A stretch of DNA of 22,585 nucleotides from DATMFV01 sp964651005 (GTDB taxonomy: Bacteria > Verrucomicrobiota > Verrucomicrobiia > Chthoniobacterales > Chthoniobacteraceae), in NCBI GenBank assembly GCA_964651005.1, contig CAZYVL010000029.1, forward strand, positions 1-22,585, read 5' to 3'. The translations under genes were made by a program, and so were the position numbers. Shown here piece by piece: positions 1 to 6,454 of the stretch; position 1 is the stretch's first letter; the number at the start of each line of letters is the position of its first letter. Below the pieces are notes generated by a model. It was not told the origin of the DNA. It did no database searches and worked only from the letters and a program-made list of their open reading frames with translations.

Positions 1-570
1 GTAACGTGCACCAAAGAAAATCTCCAGTTTGAGGTGATTAAACCCCGTCCAAGCTCCAATCCAAAAATTCTGGCCGACGAAGAGGTCGCCCTTGTCATTG
101 AAAGCAGCCGGGCAAAATACCCACTGCCCATGCGCCGGGTTCGGGCCATGGTCAAAGTTGATGGCAAGGAGCGCGAGATGGAGTTTCTCACCAACAACAT
201 GGAGTGGAGTCCCGCCAGTGTCGCCGATCTCTACCGCAGCCGATGGTCAATCGAGGTTTTCTTCAAGCAGATCAAGCAAACCTTGAAGCTCGCCGATTTC
301 CTTGGCCATAGCGCCAATGCCGTGCGCTGGCAGGTCTGGAGCGCACGGCTCTGCTATCTGCTCCTGCGCTTCATGGCATTCCTCTCAAGATGGGGCGGAA
401 GTTTTACCCGACTCTTTACCCTCCTGCGAGCTGTGCTTTGGAAGAAAATCGACCTGCTCGACCTTCTGCGATGTTGTGGGACAGCAGGCGGCTCATTCCG
501 TGCTTTGGCTACGCCAGAGCAGGCCTATTTCCCTAGCTTCGATTCATTTTCTATGGGACAGCAACGATGA
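1..570 (+). CDS. IS4-family transposase, C-terminal part (cut by window edge)
   Basis: This is a DDE transposase that catalyses cut-and-paste movement of an insertion sequence. The frame is open from base 1, so the N-terminus lies outside the window and only about 189 residues are visible. The IS4-family YREK signature Y-x2-R-x3-E-x6-K is intact in YRSRWSIEVFFKQIK; its Glu is the third catalytic acid. It is preceded by the typical FLTNN strand and followed by the NAVRWQVWSA helix and a Leu-rich C-terminus. The stop is TGA at 568-570. The first two catalytic Asp residues and both terminal repeats cannot be judged here. Base composition is less GC-rich than the genes after 2160, as expected for an imported element. 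The IS lies directly downstream of a broken Rhs-like gene and may have caused its truncation. Family assignment is firm; whether the copy is active is unknown. Confidence 0.88.
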   Translation, partial: VTCTKENLQFEVIKPRPSSNPKILADEEVALVIESSRAKYPLPMRRVRAMVKVDGKEREMEFLTNNMEWSPASVADLYRSRWSIEVFFKQIKQTLKLADFLGHSANAVRWQVWSARLCYLLLRFMAFLSRWGGSFTRLFTLLRAVLWKKIDLLDLLRCCGTAGGSFRALATPEQAYFPSFDSFSMGQQR

Positions 571-638
571 CTTATTGATCTTTGCCTTTTTGATCTAGCC
601 AAATTCTTAAACCCAATCCTGCCTCCCCCTCTCGCTAA

Positions 639-659
639 CCGGCTTGAATTCAAGACCGG
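639..659. repeat. Interrupted palindrome between IS and Rhs-like remnant
   Basis: A perfect 12-bp palindrome, CTTGAATTCAAG (643-654), is flanked by CCGG on both sides, with one extra A at 655, giving a 21-nt near-perfect inverted repeat. It lies in the 237-nt stretch between the transposase stop and the end of the Rhs-like open frame, where no other gene is seen. It could be part of the IS end, a hairpin, or a protein site. No T-run follows on either strand, so a canonical terminator is unlikely. Function is not known. Confidence 0.4.
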
Positions 660-690
660 ACACCCGTTTTGCGCTTCTATGGGATGGATG

Positions 691-1767
691 TGAGGTGGTT
701 TTGGTAATCCCCTCCTTGTTTGTTTCGATTTCCTTGCCGTGTGCCTGGTCCAGGAACCAGAATTCACGCTGTTTGGCGGGGTTTATTCTCCCGATTTGCG
801 CATTCGCTCAGCGGTCTGTGGGGTTGGGCTTGATGTCGTAGCTCCACTCTCCATCTTTCACCAACATTCCGGTGGCGGGGGCCCAGGTGAAGGAGCGATC
901 CGGGTCGCCCGAAATTTTCAACGTGGGCCGCTGCTCATCATCCACGCCGAAGTCGTACGTCATTTGCTTCCCATCCGGGAAGCTCGCTTCGTGCAGGGCC
1001 ATTCGCGGCACGCCGAGCGTGTTGAGGCCGCCGATCACCCGTACGTTGGGCTTGCTCCCCATCTCAATTTTCACGCGATGGCCTCCGAAGCTCAGGCCGT
1101 TGAGAATCCCTGTTGCGGGGTCGCCGTCCACTTCGAGGAGCGTTTTGCCTTTCTCCATGAGCTTCATCGGCCTGCCGTTGACGGAATAGATGTTGAAGGT
1201 GCGCCCCTCGGGCGTGGAGAAGGAGGAGAGCTTGCCGTTTCGAAACGAGAGCTTCCAGCCGCAGCTTGCCCAGAGGGTGGTGACGCTCCCTTTGATCTCG
1301 CCCGCCCAGTTGCCCTGGCCCACAAGCACGGTGTCGGTTGCCGTTTTCCGCCAGAACTGCCGGATGATCCCGTTGGGCTGAGTGAGCAGGAATTTTGTTT
1401 CGTCGATCTGGACGATATTGGCTTCCAGAACCGGGATGATGAAGCCCCGGCCCAACCATGAATTCCCGCCCCGGTTGGGGTTGAAGCCGATGGTGAGCGA
1501 GATGACCATGCCCTCTCCGAGATCAAGCTGGCCGAGGTCGCTCCAGTACGAGAACTCCCCCATCTCGTTAATGCCGTTGAAGTGGTTGGAAGGGACGTTC
1601 CAGCCAATCCAGCAGGCCACGGAGGAGTGCAGCGCGGCAAGGAACGCCACTCCCGCGATCGCCAGCTTGCGAAAGAGCAAGCGCGGCCGCCCTCTCTTTT
1701 TGGAAAGAGGGGAAGCGAGGAGGGGGAGGAGCGCGGGAGCGGAGCAACCGCTCATTTGCAGCCTCAT
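691..1767 (-). pseudogene. YD/Rhs-like secreted protein, disrupted by in-frame TGA and 3' truncated
   Basis: From ATG 1767 the frame gives 319 residues before TGA at 808-810. There is a Lys/Arg-rich N-terminus, a hydrophobic segment at about residues 36-53 (membrane anchor or signal), then a beta-rich region (YWSDLGQLDLGEG, WASCGWKLSF, DGEWSYDIKP). I recognise this from N-terminal parts of large Verrucomicrobial YD/Rhs-like proteins, whose role is usually unknown or polymorphic-toxin-like. The same frame continues past the TGA as NAQIGRINPAKQREFWFLD and on to GITKTTS, which fits the next conserved block of the family. Family resemblance then stops near 691, close to the IS4 element. The gene therefore looks like a relic with a nonsense mutation and no YD-repeat body. 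Start 1767 is chosen because its ATG overlaps the stop of the upstream small peptide (ATGA). An upstream in-frame ATG at 1809 is possible but would lie inside that peptide gene. Confidence 0.68.
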
Positions 1768-1895
1768 TCGCAACTCGTACTGGTGGGATTCCACGTACCG
1801 TCGCAGCAACAGCCGTCAGCCCTGGCCGCCTGAACACCGCACGCCCAGAGGGCGGCAATGGCCAGGAAGAGAAGAAAAAGATGTTTTTTTGTCAT
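1764..1895 (-). CDS. Small secreted cysteine-rich peptide (43 aa), hypothetical
   Basis: I recognise no family. The 43-residue product starts MTKKHLFLLFLAIAALWACG, a Lys-Lys n-region plus a hydrophobic core typical of a Sec signal. A signal-peptidase I site is plausible at Ala-Arg-Ala/Asp (residues 26-29). The mature part would be about 15 residues with a Cys-Cys-Cys run and a last Cys next to the C-terminus (DGCCCDGTW...SCE). A lipoprotein reading at Cys19 (LWAC) is less likely because of Trp at -2. The stop TGA overlaps the ATG of the Rhs-like gene by ATGA, so the two were probably translationally coupled and cotranscribed. A larger in-frame ORF starts at 2006, but the signal peptide marks ATG 1895 as the real start. 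That this is a true gene rests on the signal peptide and the overlap; no function is proposed. Confidence 0.55.
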   Translation of the reverse strand: MTKKHLFLLFLAIAALWACGVQAARADGCCCDGTWNPTSTSCE

Positions 1896-1926
1896 ATTCC
1901 ATCTGTCCCGGGGAGGGGTTCCAATT

Positions 1927-1975
1927 CCCAATATTGGGCGGCCGGGGTTGTGCCCGAATGCAGCCAGGCCGTCAA
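1927..1975 (-). promoter_or_regulatory. Putative promoter with 12-bp palindrome for small peptide / Rhs-like pair
   Basis: On the minus strand, TTGACG (1975-1970) is followed after 17 nt by CACAAC (1952-1947). This is a good -35 and a weak -10, pointing toward the small peptide gene. Just downstream, where transcription would begin, lies a perfect 12-bp palindrome CCCAATATTGGG (1927-1938), 31 nt before the start codon. This is a natural place for an operator. Pattern-based only. Confidence 0.33.
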
Positions 1976-2004
1976 GCCGTTTTTTGAAAATTTTATCAAA
2001 CGGC
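1976..2004. repeat. AT-rich inverted repeat (GCCGTTT ... AAACGGC)
   Basis: Perfect 7-bp arms GCCGTTT (1976-1982) and AAACGGC (1998-2004) enclose 15 nt of A/T-rich sequence. It sits immediately upstream of the putative -35 element of the small-peptide promoter, so it could be a protein site or an UP-like element. No T-run follows on either strand, so it does not look like a terminator. Confidence 0.38.
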
Positions 2005-2065
2005 AAAGTTGCGGGTACACGCCGTCAGCGTCAGCTGGAATAGACCAATCAATATCTTCTTTATT

Positions 2066-2112
2066 CCTTCGCGGCCTTCGCGCCTTCGCGTGAGTTCTCT
2101 TCGCGTGAGTTC
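2066..2112. repeat. Short tandem CCTTCGCG / TTCGCGTGAGTTC repeats, intergenic
   Basis: CCTTCGCG occurs three times (2066-2073, 2075-2082, 2083-2090). The 13-mer TTCGCGTGAGTTC then occurs twice at a 15-nt period (2085-2097, 2100-2112). The text resembles the dispersed intergenic 'CTTTGCG ... CCTTTGCGTGAG' repeats I recall from several phyla, but this copy is degenerate. It lies upstream of the L,D-transpeptidase gene. Function unknown. Confidence 0.5.
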
Positions 2113-2161
2113 CCAGGAATCGGACTTCACGGAATCCTTTTCTCGTGTATAACGGAGCGAA

Positions 2162-2842
2162 ATGTCCCGGTTTTCCCCGTTCCGCCGCTTTGCTCTCCCC
2201 GGTTCCCCTGCGCTCCGGGTTTGGTTGCGCGGCGTGGGTCTTGGCGGGGGTTTTTTGTTGCTGGCTGGGGTGCTCGGGAGCCATTCCGCTGTCGCGGCGG
2301 AGCACGACGACGGTTTCCCGGAACCGGAGAGGTCGGAAATCCGCATCGACGTGGATGCCCAGAAGCTGCGCCTGGTCAGAGGAGGAAAGGCCGTTGCGTC
2401 GTTCCCGATCTCCACCTCGCGGTTCGGGCTGGGGGATGATTTCCGCAGCTACAAGACGCCGGTGGGGACGTTCCAGGTGTGCAGCAAGGTGGGGGCGCAT
2501 CTTCCGCTCGGGGCGGTGCTCAAAGGGGGGCGTTTCACCGGGGAGGTGCTCCGGCCCAATGCCCCGGGGCGCGACCCGATCGTCACGCGCATCATCCGCC
2601 TGGAGGGGCTGGAGGATGGGAACCGCAACGCCCTGGAGCGCGGCATCTACATTCACGGCACCCCGGAGGAGAGACGGATCGGCAAGCCGGTGAGCTGGGG
2701 GTGCATCCGGATGCGTTCGCGCGATGTGGTGGAGCTTTACAAGCAGGTGGATGTCGGCACCAAGGTCATCATCCGCTCCCGGAAGGCATCGCACGGGGAG
2801 GAGGGGAAGTCGCGCTCCTGGCTGTTGTCGTGGTGGTCGTAG
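2162..2842 (+). CDS. L,D-transpeptidase (YkuD/ErfK family), exported
   Basis: Members of this family cross-link peptidoglycan stem peptides (3-3 links) or attach proteins to peptidoglycan, working outside the cytoplasmic membrane through a catalytic Cys. The 226-residue product has an N-terminal signal or anchor (hydrophobic about 24-46, cleavage plausible after AVAA46). It is followed by a YkuD domain from about residue 58 to 205. The signature runs from His165 (YIHGTPEE) to Cys181 in SWGCIRM; the usual His or Tyr before GC is Trp here. Substrate-pocket features such as YKTPVGTF (97-104) are present. The start ATG is preceded by GGAG (2154-2157) four bases upstream. The gene converges on the DUF2167 gene with only 3 nt between stop codons. 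The C-terminal tail is short and basic/Trp-rich. Family call is firm; the exact acceptor is not inferable. Confidence 0.9.
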   Translation: MSRFSPFRRFALPGSPALRVWLRGVGLGGGFLLLAGVLGSHSAVAAEHDDGFPEPERSEIRIDVDAQKLRLVRGGKAVASFPISTSRFGLGDDFRSYKTPVGTFQVCSKVGAHLPLGAVLKGGRFTGEVLRPNAPGRDPIVTRIIRLEGLEDGNRNALERGIYIHGTPEERRIGKPVSWGCIRMRSRDVVELYKQVDVGTKVIIRSRKASHGEEGKSRSWLLSWWS

Positions 2843-2845
2843 CGG

Positions 2846-3802
2846 CTACTGCTTGCGCTTGAAGAGCTTCGAGATAAAGCCGCCGACGGCCAGCACGCCG
2901 ACGATCACCAGCTTCTTCGCGGCGATCAAGACCCCGAGGAGCATTTTGAAGAGGCCCATCTTGGCCGCCACCCCGCCCGCCACCAGCGCCGTGATGCCGT
3001 ACTCGGCCATCTTGTCGGTGCTGCTGTTGAAATCTGCGTAGCGGTTGCCCTCGACGAAATCGACTTTTCCGAGGATTTCCGCCGAGCGGCTGCGCACTTC
3101 CTTGAGCGCGGAGAGGTCGGCGACGGTGTTGAGTTCGAGGACTCCCTTGCGGCCCAGAACGCGGATGCAGTAGTTGAGCGTGTGCTCGGGGTTGTCGTTG
3201 AAGGCGAGTTCCTTCGCCCAATAGATCTTGTGCGTGGAGGCGTCGTAGTGCGGCGCTTCGGCCCAGCCGACTAGCTCGATTTTCGCATAGCCGTTTTTGA
3301 GCCGCTCCTTGTTGCTCTCGGCGGTGCCTTCCTTCATTTTCTTGAGGAGCTTGGAGTAGTCGATCTTCGCCGCGTCCGAGTCGTCTACATGCCCGTCCTC
3401 CGAGTAGCTGATGACGATCCCCCAGTGCTCCGGTTTGAGGAGGGATTCGGGGGATTTGAGAATCATGCCGAGCACGCCTTCGGCGACCTCGGGCGGGTTT
3501 CCCCAGAAATCGACAATCACGGCCCGGCTATCCTTCTCGTCGAGATAGCAAAGCCCCTCTGGGAGATCGGCAACGGCCAGCCCGTCGCCGAGGGGGATCT
3601 TCCCCGTCCGGGGTTTGAGCCTGCCGAGAAATTGCGCGATGGCTTTTTGCGCCGCCGCTTCGTCATCGGCGTTGGCGTTGGCGTCATCCTTGCCGGGCGC
3701 GGCCTGCTCCTCCTGGGCGGGCGCTTCCGGGGCGCCGAGCGTGGCGGGGAGCGGGAGGGCGAGGAGACCGAGGAGAAGCAGGGGGAGGAGAGGGGGTTTC
3801 AT
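2846..3802 (-). CDS. DUF2167 family membrane protein
   Basis: This is a conserved protein of unknown function. The 318-residue product has a signal peptide (residues 1-23, Leu/Pro-rich, ending ATLGA). An Ala/Glu/Asp-rich linker follows to about residue 55. The DUF2167 core then shows its usual landmarks: GKIPLGDGLAVADLP, WGNPPE, EHWGIVISYSEDGHV with DDSDA, LVGWAEAPHYD, IYWAKEL, LNYCIRVLGRKGVLELN. The C-terminus has one or two hydrophobic segments (YGITALVAGG ... and LLGVLIAAKKLVIVGVLAVGG) and a basic tail (KLFKRKQ). This suggests a large extracytoplasmic domain anchored by C-terminal helices. Start ATG 3802 is fixed by the signal peptide; no good ribosome site is visible. It is divergent from pgi (122 nt between starts) and convergent with the L,D-transpeptidase. 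I know of no assigned function. Confidence 0.87.
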   Translation of the reverse strand: MKPPLLPLLLLGLLALPLPATLGAPEAPAQEEQAAPGKDDANANADDEAAAQKAIAQFLGRLKPRTGKIPLGDGLAVADLPEGLCYLDEKDSRAVIVDFWGNPPEVAEGVLGMILKSPESLLKPEHWGIVISYSEDGHVDDSDAAKIDYSKLLKKMKEGTAESNKERLKNGYAKIELVGWAEAPHYDASTHKIYWAKELAFNDNPEHTLNYCIRVLGRKGVLELNTVADLSALKEVRSRSAEILGKVDFVEGNRYADFNSSTDKMAEYGITALVAGGVAAKMGLFKMLLGVLIAAKKLVIVGVLAVGGFISKLFKRKQ

Positions 3803-3924
3803 TTTTGGGAGGTTGGAGCGTGGGGATGGGAGGGTGGCTGGAGGCTATTCGAGGGAAAAACCGATTGTCGAGCGGGCAAAATCCACGCTTTTCATCCGCC
3901 CGGTTTTCGCCTTCGATTCGCCCC

Positions 3925-5511
3925 ATGAGCGCGCATTCCGATCCCTCTTCTCTCTGGCAGCGGTTCCAGGCTTATTTCCTCCGGTACGAAGACCTTGGGT
4001 TTTCCCTCGACATCAGCCGGATGCGGTTCGGCGACGATTTTTTCCCCACGATGATGCCCCGGGTGGAGGAGGCGTTCGGGGCGATGCACGCGCTGGAGGC
4101 CGGGGCGGTGGCGAACCCGGATGAAAACCGGATGGTCGGCCACTACTGGCTGCGCAACCCGGCGCTCGCCCCGTCTCCTGCGATCCGGGAGGAGATCGAA
4201 GCGACGAAGAGGGCGATCCTCGCCTTTGCGGCGGATGTGCACTCGGGCCGGATCGCCGCGCCCGGTGGCAAGCCTTTTACCGATGTGCTCCTGATCGGCA
4301 TCGGCGGGTCGGCTCTTGGGCCGCAGTTCATCGCGGACGCGCTGGGCAACTCCGCCGACAAGATGGCGGTGCATTTCCTCGACAACACCGACCCGGACGG
4401 CTTCGACCGGATTTTCACGCATCTGAGCGACCGGCTCTCTTCGACGCTCGTGCTGGTGGTCTCCAAAAGCGGCGGCACCAAGGAGACGCGCAACGGGATG
4501 CTGGAGAGCGCGGCGGCCTTCGCGGAACGCGGTCTCGATTTTGCCCGGCACGCGGTCGCCGTCACCGGGGAGGGGAGCGAACTCGACAAGACCGCTGTGG
4601 CGGAGGGGTGGCTGCGGCGTTTCCCGATGTGGGACTGGGTGGGGGGGCGCACCTCCGTGATGAGCGCCGTGGGCCTCCTGCCGATGGCGTTGCAGGGGCT
4701 CGATGTGGAGGCGTTCCTGGCCGGGGCCGCCGCGATGGACGCGAAGACGCGCCAGCCCGACGCCCGGGCCAATGCGGCCATGCTCCTCGCGCTGATGTGG
4801 TACCACGCGGGCGGAGGCCGGGGGAGCAAGGATATGGTGCTCCTGCCGTACAAGGACCGGCTCGCGCTTTTCTCCAAGTACCTTCAACAACTCGTCATGG
4901 AATCGCTCGGGAAGGAGCGCGATCTGGACGGGAAGCTCGTCAACCAGGGGATCGCCGTCTACGGCAACAAAGGCTCCACCGACCAGCACGCCTACGTGCA
5001 GCAGCTCCGGGACGGGGTGGCGAACTTTTTCGTCACGTTCATCGAGGTGCGCAAAGGGCGCGAGGGGGAATCGCTCCAGGTGGAGCCGGGCGTGGCCAGC
5101 GGCGACTACCTCCAGGGCTTTTTGCGCGGCACGCGCACGGCGCTTTACGAAGGCGGGCGCGATTCGATCACCCTCTCCATCCCGGAGGTGAATGCCTTCC
5201 AGGTCGGCCTTCTGATCGCTCTCTACGAGCGCGCCGTCGGTTTCTACGCCAGCCTGGTCCATATCAACGCCTACCACCAGCCGGGCGTCGAGGCGGGGAA
5301 AAAGGCGGCATCGGCGGTTCTCGCCTTGCAAGCGCGGGTGCGCGCGGCGCTCGGGGCGAACCCGAAATCGGCCCCGGAAATCGCCGGAGAGACGGGGGCC
5401 GACCCCGAGGCGGTTTACCATGTTCTGACGCATCTGGCCGCCAACGATCCGAAAGTGCTCCGCCACTCCGCGCCTTTACTGGACAACGAGCGTTTTTCAC
5501 GCACCGTTTAA
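3925..5511 (+). CDS. pgi: Glucose-6-phosphate isomerase
   Basis: This enzyme interconverts glucose-6-phosphate and fructose-6-phosphate in the cytoplasm (glycolysis and gluconeogenesis). The 528-residue product has two SIS domains: LLIGIGGSALGPQ (122-134), VVSKSGGTKETRN (178-190) and the GGRTSVMSAVG strand (240-250). Catalytic candidates are Glu326 in VMESLGKE, His355 in STDQHAYVQQ and Lys459 in GVEAGKKAA. The last ~65 residues form a winged-helix-like tail (SAPEIAGETGADPEAVYHVL), as in the cyanobacterial-type ~530-residue enzymes. ATG 3925 (MSAHSD) is preferred over an in-frame ATG at 3805, because the extra 40 residues are low-complexity and overlap the divergent promoter region. No strong ribosome site precedes either start. 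The stop lies 4 nt before the next gene, so it probably leads the pgi-kinase-regulator-glnD operon. Confidence 0.96.
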   Translation: MSAHSDPSSLWQRFQAYFLRYEDLGFSLDISRMRFGDDFFPTMMPRVEEAFGAMHALEAGAVANPDENRMVGHYWLRNPALAPSPAIREEIEATKRAILAFAADVHSGRIAAPGGKPFTDVLLIGIGGSALGPQFIADALGNSADKMAVHFLDNTDPDGFDRIFTHLSDRLSSTLVLVVSKSGGTKETRNGMLESAAAFAERGLDFARHAVAVTGEGSELDKTAVAEGWLRRFPMWDWVGGRTSVMSAVGLLPMALQGLDVEAFLAGAAAMDAKTRQPDARANAAMLLALMWYHAGGGRGSKDMVLLPYKDRLALFSKYLQQLVMESLGKERDLDGKLVNQGIAVYGNKGSTDQHAYVQQLRDGVANFFVTFIEVRKGREGESLQVEPGVASGDYLQGFLRGTRTALYEGGRDSITLSIPEVNAFQVGLLIALYERAVGFYASLVHINAYHQPGVEAGKKAASAVLALQARVRAALGANPKSAPEIAGETGADPEAVYHVLTHLAANDPKVLRHSAPLLDNERFSRTV

Positions 5512-5515
5512 GGAG

Positions 5516-6277
5516 ATGAAGACGCCGCTGCCAGCGGGAGAGCCAGGGGAACAGGGGGAACTCCTGGTTCCTTTCGAGCGAGTTGCCAAATTCGTCCGCC
5601 AGTTGACCCACGACATCCGCAACGGGTTGAGCGCGATCGACCTGGAGGCGGCCTTTATCGCGGAGCTGGTGCACGACCCGGAGGCGGCTGAGGAGATCCG
5701 CAAGCTCCGGGGGATGGTGGCGGGCAATGCCCGGATGTTGCGCGATCTCTCCCAGCACTTCCAGCCGATCGCCCTGCACGAGATGCCGTGGGCGGCGGCG
5801 ACGTTTTTTGGAGAACTGCACGCGCGCATCCTGAAGCGTTTCCCTGGGGAGACGCTGGAGGTGGCCTCGAAGCTGGACACGGAGCAGATCCGGATCGATC
5901 TGGAGCAGATGGTGGGGGCGATGCAGGCGATCTTGACCAATGCGGTGGCGTTCCGGCGGGATAACGGGGGGCCGCTCCGGCTTTCGGGAGCGATCGAGGG
6001 GGAGCACTTCGTGATGGAACTGCGGGAGCCGAAGGAGATGCTGGCCGGGCCGCCTCCCGGGGAGTGGGGCCGGGAACCGCTCCAGAGCAACCGCCCGGGC
6101 GGCTACGGCCTGGGGCTTTACCGTGCGCGCCGCGTCATCGAGGCGCACGGCGGGACGCTGGAAATCAGCTACAAAGGGAGCGGGGACGGGGCCGATACCG
6201 GGGATGGAAACGGAGGCGGGAGCTCCGGGGGTGTGTTGACCACCCGGGTGAAGCTGCCGCTCATCGAGCCGGAGTAA
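5516..6277 (+). CDS. Soluble minimal histidine kinase (NtrB-like partner)
   Basis: This is probably the sensor/phosphatase half of a two-component pair with the regulator at 6455. The 253-residue product has no membrane segment and no PAS, GAF or HAMP domain. It begins almost directly with the dimerisation/phosphoacceptor helix, H-box LTHDIRNGLSAIDLEA with His32. An ATPase domain follows from about 95 to 250: N-box AMQAILTNAVAF with Asn142, and G2-like GGYGLGLYRARRVIEAHGG (195-213). The G1 box (normally Asp-x-Gly-x-Gly) is not recognisable; that region reads MELREPKEMLAGPPPGEW. A Gly/Asp-rich insert (221-239) precedes the last strand. ATG 5516 lies 4 nt after the pgi stop in TAAGGAGATG, so the GGAG abuts the start with no spacer and initiation may depend on coupling. 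Input must come through a protein partner, possibly PII, as for NtrB. That last point is inference. Confidence 0.82.
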   Translation: MKTPLPAGEPGEQGELLVPFERVAKFVRQLTHDIRNGLSAIDLEAAFIAELVHDPEAAEEIRKLRGMVAGNARMLRDLSQHFQPIALHEMPWAAATFFGELHARILKRFPGETLEVASKLDTEQIRIDLEQMVGAMQAILTNAVAFRRDNGGPLRLSGAIEGEHFVMELREPKEMLAGPPPGEWGREPLQSNRPGGYGLGLYRARRVIEAHGGTLEISYKGSGDGADTGDGNGGGSSGGVLTTRVKLPLIEPE

Positions 6278-6285
6278 CCCCGGAT

Positions 6286-6389
6286 TTTTCCCCCCCCCAC
6301 ATGGGGCAGGGGCAGGGATGGTTGCATTTTCGGCTTCCCCCGGCACATTGCAGGGAGCGGGGAGCAGGCGCGCGCCCCGATGTGGAAAA
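6286..6389 (+). other. Foldable inverted-repeat segment with C9 tract upstream of the response regulator
   Basis: The 177 nt between kinase and regulator are unusual. TTTTC + C-run + ACATGGGGC (6286-6307) is matched in reverse complement by GCCCCGATGTGGAAAA (6374-6389). They are the same word apart from seven extra C in the left arm (C9, 6290-6298) and one missing C. Nested inside are GCTTCCCC (6333-6340) and GGGGAGC (6359-6365), also complementary with one bulge. The whole could fold as a long RNA hairpin in the regulator's leader, or be a small MITE-like element. It ends 65 nt before the regulator start codon. No T-run makes it a plain terminator. Confidence 0.42.
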
Positions 6390-6443
6390 CGTCCGGCGAG
6401 GAGAAGCGGGCCGATGCAGACGCACCAGACGGGGAAGCGCGGC

Positions 6444-6449
6444 GGAGGG
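6444..6449 (+). promoter_or_regulatory. Shine-Dalgarno GGAGGG setting the regulator start
   Basis: GGAGGG ends 5 nt before ATG 6455. It is one of the few strong ribosome sites in the window and selects this start over the in-frame ATG at 6380, whose extra residues are low-complexity. Confidence 0.75.
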
Positions 6450-6454
6450 CAACG

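Noticed and set aside
739..1461. Plus-strand 240-codon ORF opposite the Rhs-like gene
   Set aside because: No recognisable domain, atypical composition, and antisense to sequence with clear family features.
3803..3924. Promoters between the DUF2167 and pgi starts
   Set aside because: Several weak -35/-10-like words are present but none is good enough to choose.
6318..6356. Possible sigma-54 promoter (GG...GC words around TGGTTGCA and GGCACATTGCA) before the regulator
   Set aside because: The spacing between the GG and GC elements is not the required 10 nt in any register.
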